Source: Anaerotruncus sp. MC2020 (GTDB lineage: Bacteria > Bacillota > Clostridia > Oscillospirales > Ruminococcaceae). From it: a DNA stretch of 64,000 nt. The notes below the pieces were generated by a model. That model was not told the DNA's origin. It saw only the letters and a list, made by a program, of their open reading frames with translations, and made no database searches. The stretch is from NCBI GenBank assembly GCA_000701945.1, contig KL370840.1, positions 372,001 to 436,000 of the forward strand, in the 5' to 3' direction. This document shows positions 17,855 through 27,861 of the stretch, in pieces. Both the position numbers and the translations under genes were made by a program. Positions within the stretch are counted from its first letter, which is position 1; every line of letters begins with the position of its first letter.

Positions 17855-18532
17855 ATGAGCAAAAAGAATAATTCAGTTGTTCCGCACATCCTCGCTCCGT
17901 TCTTTGTAGCGGCGATATGCGCCTCAGTGGTTACAGTCGCGCTAATCAAGCCCTACGACAAGCTGAAGATGTACGCGGACATCGCCTTTATGGACAAGCT
18001 CAAGACTGACCCGTCCGACGACTCGGGACTCGTCATAAGAGACAATACTATAGTTTCGGAATATACGGGCAAGACATCATCAACAGGCGAAGTCATACGC
18101 CCTAAGTTCGGCGAGCTCTACGCCGAGCTGAAATGCGACAGATTCGACGTTGACGTCCCCGTATACTGGGGAAGCAAGCCCGAGCTCCTCGACATGGGAG
18201 CCTGCCAGTCATCGGGCTCCGTTGTCATCGGCACCGAGGGCAACGCCGTTATCAGCGCCCACGTCGACACCTTCTTCGCAAAGCTGTCCGATTTGAAAAA
18301 GGACGATATCATCACGATAAACACTAACTACGGCGTGTTCACCTACAAGGTAAAAGAGCTCATCAGCTTCAACAGCACCGACAGAAAATACGTCGTTCCC
18401 TCCGAGGAGACAAAGCTCACTCTGTACACCTGCAAGCGTGACGTGCTCGGCAACACGAATCAGCGTGTCGGCGTCGTCTGTGAACCGATAAAGAGCGAGT
18501 TCTACACCGATGTAAAGGAGGCTGAACAGTGA
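17855..18532 (+). CDS. Sortase family transpeptidase
   Basis: 225 residues. An N-terminal membrane anchor (about 12-31) precedes an extracytoplasmic sortase barrel. The catalytic triad is visible: H136 in VISAHVDTFF, C193 in LTLYTCKRD and R204 in NTNQRVGVV. The TLYTC form and short length fit class D/E-like sortases of Clostridia. It would attach the product of the preceding gene to the wall or to another protein. The start follows the upstream stop by one base, so the genes are coupled. Confidence 0.88.
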   Translation: MSKKNNSVVPHILAPFFVAAICASVVTVALIKPYDKLKMYADIAFMDKLKTDPSDDSGLVIRDNTIVSEYTGKTSSTGEVIRPKFGELYAELKCDRFDVDVPVYWGSKPELLDMGACQSSGSVVIGTEGNAVISAHVDTFFAKLSDLKKDDIITINTNYGVFTYKVKELISFNSTDRKYVVPSEETKLTLYTCKRDVLGNTNQRVGVVCEPIKSEFYTDVKEAEQ

Positions 18533-19404
18533 TGAAAAACGCATTTTCCTATGTTGCCTCCATATTCGTATCAGTCCTGCTGGTGTTCTGCATACTCGGA
18601 GTTGCAGGCGCAGGAGTAGCAAAGCTCTGCGCCAACAGCAATCAGCTCAGGAACATCGCCGAGAAGCACGACATTGACGAGAAGGTCTATTCAGAGCTCG
18701 AGCGCTACTTTCATGAGCGTTCATCTGCAACGGGTATTCCCGAAAATGTCTACATGGACGCCATTGACACAGACTACCTCGACGACATCATTGACCAGAT
18801 AATCGTAAACGGCTTTCAGCAGCTCCGCGGCGGAAACGCCACTGTTGAAATGAATAATGAGGAGCTCGAAGCCTCTATTGACACATTCTTCAATGACTAC
18901 GCCGACAGCATCGGCTACAAGAAGGACGACAAGTTCGAGCAGAAGCTCGACGCGACCAAGAACAGCGCTTACAACACTATCCGCGAATACTGCGATGTTT
19001 ACAAGTTCGGCGCTCTTGAGAGCCACGGTGTCCTCGCAAAGGCATCGAAGGTGTACACACACCTTGATTTCATACTCGTCGGCGGCGCTGCTATAATGCT
19101 GGTACTGATAGTAACGCTGCTGATATTCAATCTCAATGCTCCGAGCGAATCAGTCTACTGGTCGGGAGTATCAATGCTCATAGCTGGCATAATCGCTGCA
19201 GCTCCGTGCGTGTACCTTCTCGCGACCGACTATTTCAGCTCCTTCTCGATAAAACAGCCGCAGATATACACGGCTTACACCGAGACTATGAAGCTCGGCA
19301 CGAATGCGTTTATGTACACGGGGATAGTCCTCGCGTGCGTCGGATTACTGCTCATCATCGTCTATGCGATAACACGACCGAAAAACGCTCAGAAAAAGGC
19401 ATAA
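18529..19404 (+). CDS. Membrane protein of the sortase cluster, unknown function
   Basis: 291 residues, four predicted helices: one at the N-terminus (VASIFVSVLLVFCILGVAGAG) and three after residue 180. Residues 35-175 form a polar, helical extracytoplasmic domain. AGGAGG at 18516-18521 favours the GTG at 18529 (7-base spacing); the ATG at 18532 is the alternative. It overlaps the sortase stop. I do not recognise a family; position suggests an accessory to anchoring or assembly of the surface protein. Confidence 0.75.
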   Translation: MMKNAFSYVASIFVSVLLVFCILGVAGAGVAKLCANSNQLRNIAEKHDIDEKVYSELERYFHERSSATGIPENVYMDAIDTDYLDDIIDQIIVNGFQQLRGGNATVEMNNEELEASIDTFFNDYADSIGYKKDDKFEQKLDATKNSAYNTIREYCDVYKFGALESHGVLAKASKVYTHLDFILVGGAAIMLVLIVTLLIFNLNAPSESVYWSGVSMLIAGIIAAAPCVYLLATDYFSSFSIKQPQIYTAYTETMKLGTNAFMYTGIVLACVGLLLIIVYAITRPKNAQKKA

Positions 19405-19407
19405 AAC

Positions 19408-19437
19408 AAGACCTCACCGCTCGGTGAGGTCTTTCAT
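19408..19437. terminator. Terminator between convergent genes
   Basis: A 12-bp perfect stem, AAGACCTCACCG (19408-19419) and CGGTGAGGTCTT (19422-19433), with T/A-rich flanks. It can serve both the sortase cluster (+) and the LRR gene (-). Confidence 0.85.
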
Positions 19438-19439
19438 TT

Positions 19440-22058
19440 TCAGTTCATTATACTATCGGTGCCGCCAGTGGAGACAACGCTGTAATGGCTCAGTATCTTT
19501 GACGCGTCCATGGAGTCGTTCCTGCCGTCGACGCTGACATCACCGACTACCGCCTGCAGCTCGTCGAACTCCGCATCAGCTCCCGTAGACAGCCGCGAAT
19601 ACTCGGCGAGAATATCCGTTGCATCCTTGGAATCGACCATGCCGTCACCATTGACGTCACCCATGAGCGTATCACACACGGGCAGCTCGGACGGCTGGAA
19701 ATCGTGCAGATACGACGGAGCGCTGATGTCATAGCCCTTTCGTATATCCGCGGTCATATCGCTGTCAGGACAGAGGAACCAGCTATGGCTATAGCTTTCG
19801 CCGTCGTCCCATGTAGTATCCGCGTGGAACCACTTCCCGCCGAGCTTGACGAGATTCCACGCGTGGTCCTTTGTGCAGACGTATGCGCTTTCGATGCCGA
19901 CCTCATGCAGTAGGAGGTCATACGCCATAGCATAGCCCTCGCAGACCGCAACGCCGTCCATAAAAACGGCTGAATCGACGTGATTTCCGAGGGCGTCCTC
20001 GTTCTCGCCGTCGTAAACAGTATTCTCGCAGACCCAGTCATGCAGAGCCTTCGCCTTTTCGATATCTGACATCGAATCGTCGACTGTCTCCGCTGCAACG
20101 CGCTTGACATTGTTCATCGTGAACCTGTCAACGAAGCCGACCTCATGGGCTGTATGACAATTCTTGTAGAAGTAGTCCCTGAACTCGTCCGCGGGCTCGC
20201 AGCTGTTCACGGGAACAACATCAGTGCCGTTTATCACATACAGGTTCGGGCACCAGTTAAAGACACGTGCCGAGATATCCTGCGCAATGTCGAAATCGAC
20301 CTCCGCGAGCTTGGGACATTCGCTGAATGCAAGGTCAGCGACCTTGCACTTGTCGCCGAGCACCACCTTTTCCAGCTGAGGGCACTCGCTGAAAGCATTC
20401 GAGGCTATCTCGACCTCTCCGTTGAATACGACCTCTTTCAGATTCACACAGCCTCGGAAGGCATTGGCTTCAACAGTTACTTTTCCGTTCGGGAAGACTA
20501 TTTTTTCAAGCTTGGAATCTCTGAAAGCACTCGCCCCGATAACGACCGCCCTGATGTCAGGGTCAAAGGTAACCGAGGAAAGATTAGACGACGTGTAAGC
20601 TCCGCCCTTGTATGTGACAAGGTCGCCTGCTCCGAACGTTATCTCTTTGAGTGTTTCGGGCATCTTCACCTGATTTACGGTACAGTTTCCGGGGAGCTCA
20701 AGCTTTTCTATGGCTGTACCGTCAAATGGCGCTTCAAGGCCCTTGCCAGAGCCTATTTTCATCTCATCGCTCTGAATGGTTATCTCTTTCAGGTTCGTAC
20801 AGCCAGCAAATGCGTTGATAACTATCCTTGTGACACTTGACGGGATAACTACTGAGGTCAGCCCCGTGCAGTCAATGAACTCCCAGCTTATTTCCGTTAC
20901 AGTATCGGGGATAGTAACTTTTTTCACATTTGCACTTCCCAGTGTCGGGAGCTTCTTCACATCCTCATCAAAGAGTACCTCCTCAACGGTGGTATTGTTC
21001 GCGAGGATTCTTTCAAGCCTTTCTGCACCGTTGATAGTATATCCGCCGACCTCGCTCGGGACAGTCAGCACAGTATCACTGCCGAGGTATTCCCTGAGGC
21101 ATATCGTCGTCTCCTTGCCGCTGAAATCATAGAAATAGAGCACCCAGTCCCCTACCCGCTTTGTGCCGTGCGACTGCATTGAAGATGAGTATGCAGTTGC
21201 ATACGGGTCGTCGTACTCGGGCGGTATCACCACATTCGGGCTGTCGGGGAAAGCTTTGGCTGACACGATGAGGATATCATCATGGAACTTCACCTCGCTT
21301 AGCTGAGTACAGCCCTTGAAGCAGTCGTCCTGCACGTATCTGACCACTTTCGGTATATTCACCGACGTAATGGATGTATTCATAAGGTCGGTTTTGCTGA
21401 GCGTAGTTATCGTATCGGGCAAAGTCAGCTTGCCGATATTCACAGCTCCCGTCAGTGCATTGTACTCAAAGCCACTCACCGTATATCCCGCGACCTTTTC
21501 GGGTATCACAAGGTCGTAGACCTCAGTATTACTCACAGCTAAAGGTACAGCACTCGTTGTCTCCTCTATCATTACAGGCTCGGGCTCATCATCAGATGGA
21601 TTCTGCGCATTTGTTCTTTTTTTGCTCCATTTAGTCAGCTTGAGATTCCTTGAGTCTCTCAATAATGCAAACTGGAAATCCTCATAATATATGTAGTAAA
21701 TCTGTGAACCGTCGAGCCAGTCATCGTCGAATTCTACAGTATTGTCGGGGACACTAATCATTCTGGTAAATTTGTCCTCGGCAAAAACTTCCTGAGCGAA
21801 AGATACGACCTTTTTACCGTCGAGCTTCGTCGGCAGTGTGACGATGTTGTCAAATCTATATTCTGCTTCCTCGTCCATATCGTGCTTCACGACGCGCGCT
21901 CCGCCGTCGACAAGCACATACTGCCAGCCGTCGTATTCGAGGGCTTCTTCGTCAGCAGCTACAGCCGCCGCAATATCGGCAATATCGGGCATTATCCCCG
22001 TCTCGCAGCCTATAGTCATCGCCGCAGACACGAGTATGGATATCATCTTTTTGAACAT
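19440..22058 (-). CDS. Secreted LRR - transglutaminase-like - dockerin protein
   Basis: 872 residues. The N-terminus looks like a secretion signal (MFKKMISILVSAAMTIG). From about 60 to 610 there are BspA-type leucine-rich repeats (pattern LKEITI..., F..C..L). Residues 660-760 form a transglutaminase/cysteine-protease-like domain with the triad C706 (VAVCEGYA), H732 (KDHAWN) and D747 (HADTTWDD). Residues 800-866 are a dockerin with two calcium loops, GDVNGDGMVDSKDATDI and GDVSVDGRNDSMDASKI. It is likely a cellulosome-docked protein that binds or crosslinks proteins; substrate unknown. The promoter and terminator mark it as monocistronic. Confidence 0.9.
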   Translation of the reverse strand: MFKKMISILVSAAMTIGCETGIMPDIADIAAAVAADEEALEYDGWQYVLVDGGARVVKHDMDEEAEYRFDNIVTLPTKLDGKKVVSFAQEVFAEDKFTRMISVPDNTVEFDDDWLDGSQIYYIYYEDFQFALLRDSRNLKLTKWSKKRTNAQNPSDDEPEPVMIEETTSAVPLAVSNTEVYDLVIPEKVAGYTVSGFEYNALTGAVNIGKLTLPDTITTLSKTDLMNTSITSVNIPKVVRYVQDDCFKGCTQLSEVKFHDDILIVSAKAFPDSPNVVIPPEYDDPYATAYSSSMQSHGTKRVGDWVLYFYDFSGKETTICLREYLGSDTVLTVPSEVGGYTINGAERLERILANNTTVEEVLFDEDVKKLPTLGSANVKKVTIPDTVTEISWEFIDCTGLTSVVIPSSVTRIVINAFAGCTNLKEITIQSDEMKIGSGKGLEAPFDGTAIEKLELPGNCTVNQVKMPETLKEITFGAGDLVTYKGGAYTSSNLSSVTFDPDIRAVVIGASAFRDSKLEKIVFPNGKVTVEANAFRGCVNLKEVVFNGEVEIASNAFSECPQLEKVVLGDKCKVADLAFSECPKLAEVDFDIAQDISARVFNWCPNLYVINGTDVVPVNSCEPADEFRDYFYKNCHTAHEVGFVDRFTMNNVKRVAAETVDDSMSDIEKAKALHDWVCENTVYDGENEDALGNHVDSAVFMDGVAVCEGYAMAYDLLLHEVGIESAYVCTKDHAWNLVKLGGKWFHADTTWDDGESYSHSWFLCPDSDMTADIRKGYDISAPSYLHDFQPSELPVCDTLMGDVNGDGMVDSKDATDILAEYSRLSTGADAEFDELQAVVGDVSVDGRNDSMDASKILSHYSVVSTGGTDSIMN

Positions 22059-22098
22059 AAAGGCTTCCTCCCCTCAAAGAATATATCATGTCATATCA

Positions 22099-22127
22099 AT
22101 CATACCATAAAAAGCCAAGTAAATCAA
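22099..22127 (-). promoter_or_regulatory. Promoter of the LRR-dockerin gene
   Basis: Minus-strand TTGATT (22122-22127), 17 bases, TATGAT (22099-22104). Confidence 0.65.
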
Positions 22128-22165
22128 GACATTTTCAAGTTTTACAAATAATTGACATTTCACTA

Positions 22166-22194
22166 TTGAAAAATTTTTCCGACTGTGATATAAT
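22166..22194 (+). promoter_or_regulatory. Promoter of pta
   Basis: TTGAAA (22166-22171), 17 bases, TATAAT (22189-22194). Confidence 0.7.
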
Positions 22195-22258
22195 ATTAAT
22201 GTTCGCTGTGGAGGATAGTATCCGAAACGGTTCAAATTAAAATATGGAGGTCAAAACA

Positions 22259-23275
22259 ATGGGAATGTTTGACAAGCTGATTGCCAATCTCAAGGCAAGC
22301 AAGAAAACTATAGTATTTACAGAGGGCGAAGACCAGCGTATCCTCTCTGCTGCCGACAGACTCCTCAAGGAGGGTCTCATGGGCGTTATCCTCTGCGGTG
22401 AGGCATCAAAGGTAAAGGCTGCGGCTGCTGAAGGCGGCTTCAATATCGACGCAGCTGAGATAATCGACCCTGCTACATATCCCGAGTTCGACTCACTCGT
22501 AGCTCAGATGTTCGAGCTCCGCAAGGGCAAGATGACTGAGGACGAGTGCCGCGCAGCTCTTGCAAAGTCCAACTACTTCGGAACAATGCTCGTTAAGGCA
22601 GGCAAGGCTGACGCTCTCCTCGGAGGCGCTACCTACTCCACAGCTGACACAGTACGTCCCGCACTCCAGATAATCAAGACAAAGAAGGGCGCTAACCTCG
22701 TAAGCTCGTCATTCATCCTCTTCCGCGAGAAGGACGGCAAGGAGGAGCGTATCGCTATGGGTGACTGCGCAATCAACCTCAGCTACTCCGACAAGCTCGA
22801 CAAGGAGGGCAACGTTGTCCTCACAGCAGCTCAGCAGCTCGCAGAGGTAGCCGTTGAGACCGCAAGAACAGCTAACTTCTTCGGTATCGACCCCAAGGTA
22901 GCAGTTCTCAGCTTCTCGACATACGGCTCGGGCAAGGGCGGCACAGTACAGCTCAGCCACGACGCAGTTATCGAGGCTCGCAAGCTCGCTCCCGAGCTCG
23001 TTATCGACGGCGAGTTCCAGTTCGACGCAGCAGTTTCCGCTGAGGTCGCAAAGACAAAGTGCCCCGATTCCAAGGTAGCAGGACAGGCTAACACCTTCAT
23101 TTTCCCGCTCATCGAGGCAGGCAACATCGGCTACAAGATTGCACAGCGTCTCGGCGGCTTTGAGGCATACGGTCCTATCCTTCAGGGTCTCAACGCTCCT
23201 ATCAACGACCTTTCACGCGGCTGCACAGCTGACGAGGTCTACAAGATGGCTATCATCACAGCAGGTATGGCTTGA
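22259..23275 (+). CDS. pta: Phosphate acetyltransferase
   Basis: 338 residues from the ATG at 22259. GGAGG lies 9 bases upstream of it and overlaps an in-frame ATG at 22244, which is therefore too early. Family features include TEGEDQRIL, LLGGATYSTADTVRPALQ and the C-terminal GPILQGLNAPINDLSRGC. It converts acetyl-CoA and phosphate to acetyl phosphate for ATP production. It stands alone here; the acetate kinase gene is not adjacent. The very regular codon use fits a highly expressed gene. Confidence 0.96.
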   Translation: MGMFDKLIANLKASKKTIVFTEGEDQRILSAADRLLKEGLMGVILCGEASKVKAAAAEGGFNIDAAEIIDPATYPEFDSLVAQMFELRKGKMTEDECRAALAKSNYFGTMLVKAGKADALLGGATYSTADTVRPALQIIKTKKGANLVSSSFILFREKDGKEERIAMGDCAINLSYSDKLDKEGNVVLTAAQQLAEVAVETARTANFFGIDPKVAVLSFSTYGSGKGGTVQLSHDAVIEARKLAPELVIDGEFQFDAAVSAEVAKTKCPDSKVAGQANTFIFPLIEAGNIGYKIAQRLGGFEAYGPILQGLNAPINDLSRGCTADEVYKMAIITAGMA

Positions 23276-23290
23276 TTCAGAACAAAGCGA

Positions 23291-23320
23291 AAGGACGTCC
23301 GTTTGGACGTCCTTTTTTAT
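23291..23320 (+). terminator. Terminator of pta
   Basis: AAGGACGTCC (23291-23300), loop GTTT, GGACGTCCTT (23305-23314), then T run. Its 3' end overlaps the end of the convergent MATE gene. Confidence 0.9.
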
Positions 23321-24744
23321 TTGTCATCAACAATGTTATTGACCCACACGTCGCTCCTGACCATGAAATAGCCTATCCCGACCTTTATCACCTCCGCGAA
23401 GGTGATTATCGCGAACATAGGTCGTATCGGGAGCATTGTCAGGTACGCGAGCACAAACGCTATCGGTATGACTATCAGCCACGTGAAGCCGAAGTCGAAC
23501 AGGAACGTGATACCTGTTTTGCCGCCGCTCCTGAGCGTAAAATAGCAGGCGTTCGTGTACGATATCAGCGGGAAGGACAGCGCAGTTATCACTATCATAT
23601 ACTCCGCTATCGAGCGAACATCGCCGCTCGTCTTGTACAGCATGGGAAAGAACTTTGCAATCGGCAGCAGACAGACTCCGACAAAAACAGAGGCGATAAC
23701 GCTGAAAAAAAGGAGCTTGTTGTCAGTGTCGCGTGCATCGCGGAGCTTATTCGCTCCGAGCTTTGCGCCGACGATTATCGAGACGCACACTCCGAGCTGA
23801 ACATAGAATGTGCTGAACAGATTGGAGATAGTCGTGGCGATATTTCGCGCCGCGACCACATCAAGTCCGCGAACGGAGTAGCACTGCGCGATAACGGACA
23901 TTCCCGCCGCCCAAAGGAACTCATTGAACAGCAGCGGCACGCCTTTTTTCGTAATATTGAGCGCAAGCGCGAGAGGTATACCGAAGCCGCTGAAGGCTCC
24001 GATGATGAATCTGCACCGCGCGGTGTGAGTATGCACCCATACGACGATAACCGCCGCCTCAACGACCTTAGCAATTACCGTAGCTATAGCCGCGCCCTTC
24101 ACTCCGAGCACGGGCATACCGAGCTTGCCGAAGATGAGAACGTAGTCGAGGACGAGATTGACAGCGACCGCAGTCATTGAAGCCGCCATGGGTATCCTCG
24201 TTTCGCCGCACTCACTGACGATGCTCGCATATGCCTGACGTACAGCATTCGGTACGAGCGAGAGTATGATGACCGACATATACGCTTTTCCGTAGCCGAG
24301 AGTTGCCGCCCGTATCTCGGGAGGGTCGTCCTTGCTGAGGAAGAGCGATATCAGCCCGTCGTCGAAAAACTCGAAAAGCAGAGCCGCAATAACAGCGATT
24401 ATCAGACAAGAAAACAGCCTGAACCTGAACGTGTACATCTGTCCCCTGTAGTCGCCCTTGCCGAAGAACTGGGCTCCGAAAACGCTCGGACCCGAGACGG
24501 CACCGAATGTCGAAATAATGAAAATAAATACGTACTGATTGACTATGGAAGCGCCGCTCATCTGCTCCGTACCTACGCGCCCGAGCATGATGTTGTCGAG
24601 CATGGACACGAAATTCGTGACGAGCATTTGCAGTATCATCGGCACGACCATAGTCAGCACGCTTTTATAGAAATGTCTGTCTCCGATGTATTTGCTTCTG
24701 AATCGGCTTAATATTGAGGTATTCTCGATATCTATGCACCTCAA
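23317..24744 (-). CDS. MATE-family efflux transporter, last gene of the riboflavin operon
   Basis: 475 residues with about twelve membrane helices in two homologous halves, typical of MATE exporters driven by Na+ or H+. The N-terminus contains [22 protein letters not shown], a family hallmark. The frame opens with a TTG that overlaps the ribH stop as TTGA. No better start with a ribosome site is visible, so coupling to ribH is likely. Placement behind the FMN-riboswitch genes suggests a flavin or flavin-analogue substrate, but that is inferred from position only. Confidence 0.85.
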   Translation of the reverse strand: MRCIDIENTSILSRFRSKYIGDRHFYKSVLTMVVPMILQMLVTNFVSMLDNIMLGRVGTEQMSGASIVNQYVFIFIISTFGAVSGPSVFGAQFFGKGDYRGQMYTFRFRLFSCLIIAVIAALLFEFFDDGLISLFLSKDDPPEIRAATLGYGKAYMSVIILSLVPNAVRQAYASIVSECGETRIPMAASMTAVAVNLVLDYVLIFGKLGMPVLGVKGAAIATVIAKVVEAAVIVVWVHTHTARCRFIIGAFSGFGIPLALALNITKKGVPLLFNEFLWAAGMSVIAQCYSVRGLDVVAARNIATTISNLFSTFYVQLGVCVSIIVGAKLGANKLRDARDTDNKLLFFSVIASVFVGVCLLPIAKFFPMLYKTSGDVRSIAEYMIVITALSFPLISYTNACYFTLRSGGKTGITFLFDFGFTWLIVIPIAFVLAYLTMLPIRPMFAIITFAEVIKVGIGYFMVRSDVWVNNIVDDK

Positions 24745-25208
24745 TCCTCAATTTCGCGGATAAGGTTTATCATCTCGATAGCTCCCTCTGCGCACTCGCT
24801 GCCCTTGTTGCCTGCCTTCGAGCCCGCACGCTCGATAGCCTGCTCGATGTTCTCGGTCGTGATGACGCCGAACATCACGGGGATATCAGCATTCAGCGAC
24901 ACCTGAGCAATGCCCTTTGCGCACTCATTGCAGACGAGGTCATAGTGTGAGGTGCTGCCGCGGATGATAGCTCCGAGGCAGATAATAGCGTCGTACTTGC
25001 CCGTCTTAGCCATTTTTGAGGCGATGAGCGGAATCTCGAACGCACCGGGTACCCATGCAACGTCAATGGAGTTCTCGGGGAGCTCGTGGCGCTTGAGTGT
25101 GTCGATAGCACCGCCGAGCAGCTTGTTCGTGATGAACTCGTTGAAACGTGCAACGACGATACCTATTCTGACATCCTTGGGTACAAGATTTCCTTCATAT
25201 GTTTTCAT
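24741..25208 (-). CDS. ribH: 6,7-dimethyl-8-ribityllumazine synthase
   Basis: 155 residues. It condenses the RibA pyrimidine product with dihydroxybutanone phosphate. Family motifs: [25 protein letters not shown] near residue 54, [13 protein letters not shown] near 77 and [22 protein letters not shown] lies upstream of the ATG. Fifth gene of the riboflavin operon. Confidence 0.97.
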   Translation of the reverse strand: MKTYEGNLVPKDVRIGIVVARFNEFITNKLLGGAIDTLKRHELPENSIDVAWVPGAFEIPLIASKMAKTGKYDAIICLGAIIRGSTSHYDLVCNECAKGIAQVSLNADIPVMFGVITTENIEQAIERAGSKAGNKGSECAEGAIEMINLIREIED

Positions 25209-25242
25209 GGTTATTTCTCCTTAATATTTATATTTTTGCTGC

Positions 25243-26442
25243 TCAGTAGTCGAGGATATGCCCCATTTTGGCAGCTTTAGTTTTGAGGTAGAACAGGTCA
25301 TAGGCGGTAGCGTCCATCTGTATCGGGATACGCTCCTTTATCTCGAGCCCGAAGCCGCTCAGACCGTATACCTTGTCGGGATTGTTAGTGAGCAGACGCA
25401 AAGTCTTGCAGCCGAGCTCCCGCAGTATCTGCGCGCCGATGTAGTACTCGCGCATATCTCCCGGGAAGCCGAGAGCGAGGTTCGCCTCGAGAGTGTCCAT
25501 GCCCTTGTCCTGCAACTCATAGGCACGGAGCTTGTTTATCAGACCGATGCCGCGTCCTTCCTGCCTCATATAGAGCAGTATTCCCCTGCCCTCCTTCTCT
25601 ATCTGCGTCATTGCGGAGGCAAACTGCTGTCCGCAGTCGCATTTCAGCGAGCCGAACGCGTCGCCTGTCAGGCACTCGGAGTGTACGCGGCAGAGTATAT
25701 CCTCGCCGTCACCAATGTCACCCTTGACGAGTGCAACGTGGTGCTCGCCGTTGAGCTTGTTCACGAAGCCGAGAGCCCTGAACTCGCCGTACTTCGTCGG
25801 CAGCTTCGTATTCGCAACGCACTCGACGAGCTTATCGTGGACCTTGCGATACTCCTTGAGAGCCTGTATCGTGATGAATTTGAGTCCCCATTCCTGCGCC
25901 TTCTGCTGCAATTCAGCGGCTCTCATCATAGTGCCGTCGTCGCGCATTATCTCGCAGCAGAGTCCGCAGCCCTTAAGTCCCGCGAGCCTCATGAGGTCTA
26001 CCGTAGCCTCGGTGTGACCCTCACGCTCGAGCACGCCGTTTTTCTTCGCCGTGAGCGGGAACATATGACCCGGGCGGCGGAAGTCCTCGGGCTTGGAGCT
26101 GTCATCGACAGCCATACGTGCCGTGAAGCCGCGCTCCTCAGCGGATATACCCGTGGTCGTGTCAACGTGGTCGATTGAGACCGTAAACGCCGTGCAGTGG
26201 TTATCAGTGTTGTAGTCGACCATCTGCGGCAGGTGGAGCTTCTCGCAGAGCTCGATGCTCATCGGCATACAGATAAGCCCCTTCGCATGAACAGCCATAA
26301 AATTGACATTTTCAGTGGTCGCGAACTCAGCGGCGCAAATCATATCGCCCTCATTCTCGCGGTCCTCGTCATCGGTCACAAGGATTATCTCGCCGTTTCT
26401 CAGCGCTTCGAGAGCTTCCTCGACCGTATTGTATTCAAACAT
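25243..26442 (-). CDS. ribBA: Bifunctional DHBP synthase / GTP cyclohydrolase II
   Basis: 399 residues from the ATG at 26442, which has AGGAGG 7 bases upstream. The N-terminal RibB domain has [15 protein letters not shown] and GHTEATVDL. The C-terminal RibA domain has the zinc cysteines in [18 protein letters not shown] and the catalytic region [12 protein letters not shown]. It supplies both precursors of riboflavin. Its first codons overlap the stop of the lipoprotein gene by 8 bases, so translation is coupled. Confidence 0.97.
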   Translation of the reverse strand: MFEYNTVEEALEALRNGEIILVTDDEDRENEGDMICAAEFATTENVNFMAVHAKGLICMPMSIELCEKLHLPQMVDYNTDNHCTAFTVSIDHVDTTTGISAEERGFTARMAVDDSSKPEDFRRPGHMFPLTAKKNGVLEREGHTEATVDLMRLAGLKGCGLCCEIMRDDGTMMRAAELQQKAQEWGLKFITIQALKEYRKVHDKLVECVANTKLPTKYGEFRALGFVNKLNGEHHVALVKGDIGDGEDILCRVHSECLTGDAFGSLKCDCGQQFASAMTQIEKEGRGILLYMRQEGRGIGLINKLRAYELQDKGMDTLEANLALGFPGDMREYYIGAQILRELGCKTLRLLTNNPDKVYGLSGFGLEIKERIPIQMDATAYDLFYLKTKAAKMGHILDY

Positions 26443-27208
26443 TCTTATCCTCCTGTCCGATGTCGATGTTTCCGACATCGCATTTGAGCTTCATCGTGCA
26501 CTTTCCGTCCACGGTAATCTCCTTTTTGCCGCCGACGGGCTTGTCTTCCTCGCCCGAGGTCGTCTCGAATTTAAGACTGCCCGTGCTGATGTCGATATCA
26601 CCGACATCAACATTGACCTCCGCCTCGCACTCACCGACCTCAGCGAGCGATATATCGGCATTTCCGACATCTACGGAGATCTCGGAATCAGCGAGTATAC
26701 CTACATCAGTCATATCAACGTTGCCGACGTCGCACTTGACATCGAACTCACCCTTGAGCTTGTCGAGCTTCACGTTGCCGACGTCGGAATTGATATCGAA
26801 CTTGCTGAAGCTCTCAGGCAGCGATATCTTCACGTCCGCCTCGACCTCAACAGCCTTTGCATTTGAGTTTTTCCACTCCCAGAAGCTCTTGCCGGTTTCG
26901 GGGTCAACGATAGAAATCGTGAGCACTTCCTCCTCGACCTCCGCCTTGCAGGAGAGGTGCTCGCTGACAGAGCTGACCTTATTCTGCGTAATGCCCTGAA
27001 CCTTGTAGTCGACGTGTATCTCCGCCTTATCGGTCTCGCCGTAGGACACATCTATGCTGCCGACGTTTATGTCGGTTTTCAGCTCAGTCGCCTTCTCCGC
27101 TGCGACCTCGACGTCCTCCGAGCTGTTTGAAATAACAACAGGATTCTCGATACCGCAGGAGGTCAGCGCAAGCAGTGAAGCAGCGGCAATTGCTGCAAAT
27201 CTTTTCAT
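26435..27208 (-). CDS. Lipoprotein with repeated DVGN motifs inside the riboflavin operon
   Basis: 257 residues from the ATG at 27208 (GAGGAG upstream). The signal ends in a lipobox (LLALTSC), so it should be a membrane-anchored lipoprotein. The body is a beta-solenoid-like repeat of the DUF4097 kind: [40 protein letters not shown]. Function unknown. It lies between ribE and ribBA, 11 bases after one and overlapping the other, so it is part of the FMN-controlled transcript. Such an insert is unusual and hints at a surface role connected with flavin. Confidence 0.8.
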   Translation of the reverse strand: MKRFAAIAAASLLALTSCGIENPVVISNSSEDVEVAAEKATELKTDINVGSIDVSYGETDKAEIHVDYKVQGITQNKVSSVSEHLSCKAEVEEEVLTISIVDPETGKSFWEWKNSNAKAVEVEADVKISLPESFSKFDINSDVGNVKLDKLKGEFDVKCDVGNVDMTDVGILADSEISVDVGNADISLAEVGECEAEVNVDVGDIDISTGSLKFETTSGEEDKPVGGKKEITVDGKCTMKLKCDVGNIDIGQEDKNV

Positions 27209-27219
27209 ATTATCACTCC

Positions 27220-27861
27220 TCATATGAAGCCGTTTTTTGCGAGAAGCTCCATAGATACGCCGCCCGCCTGACTATCGGGCTTCATGAGCTTCTCGATATA
27301 TTTTGCTATTATATCATTTTCAAGGTTGACGATATCGCCGACCTTTTTCGTGCCAAGCACGGTCTGCGACGCAGTATGCGGGATAATCGACACGCTGAAC
27401 GAGTCAGCCGCAACTTTCGCAACGGTAAGGCTTATACCGTCAATGGCGACTGAGCCCTTTTCCACGATATACCGCATTATTTCGGGCTTCGCGGAGACAG
27501 TGTACCACACCGCTATACCGTCATTTTTTATATCGGATATAGTACCCGTGCCGTCGATGTGACCTGAAACTATGTGTCCGCCGAATCGTCCTCCCGCAGC
27601 CATAGCACGTTCAAGATTGACGGGGCTGCCGCTCCGCAGACTGCCGAGCGACGAGCGGCTGAGCGTCTCGTTCATGACGTCCGCCTGAAACGAAGCCGCA
27701 TCGAAGTCAGTGACAGTCAGACACACGCCGTTCACGGCGATGCTGTCGCCGAGGTGAACGTCCTCGAGCACCTTCCGCGCGCTTATCCGTATGAATGATT
27801 TGCTGCTGCTGCGCTGAATACTGACGACCGAGCCGACCTCCTCAATTATTCCCGTGAACAT
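27220..27861 (-). CDS. ribE: Riboflavin synthase, alpha subunit
   Basis: 213 residues formed by two similar lumazine-binding halves. It starts MFTGIIEEVGSV; the repeated motifs VNGVCLTVTDF and IDGISLTVAKV and the pairs GGHIVSGHIDG are visible. It dismutates two ribityllumazine molecules to riboflavin. It overlaps the end of ribD by 20 bases. Confidence 0.97.
   Translation of the reverse strand: MFTGIIEEVGSVVSIQRSSSKSFIRISARKVLEDVHLGDSIAVNGVCLTVTDFDAASFQADVMNETLSRSSLGSLRSGSPVNLERAMAAGGRFGGHIVSGHIDGTGTISDIKNDGIAVWYTVSAKPEIMRYIVEKGSVAIDGISLTVAKVAADSFSVSIIPHTASQTVLGTKKVGDIVNLENDIIAKYIEKLMKPDSQAGGVSMELLAKNGFI

Noticed and set aside
23272-24180. 302-codon plus-strand frame opposite the MATE gene
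   Set aside because: Arg/Glu/His-rich, no domain, and antisense to a clear membrane transporter.
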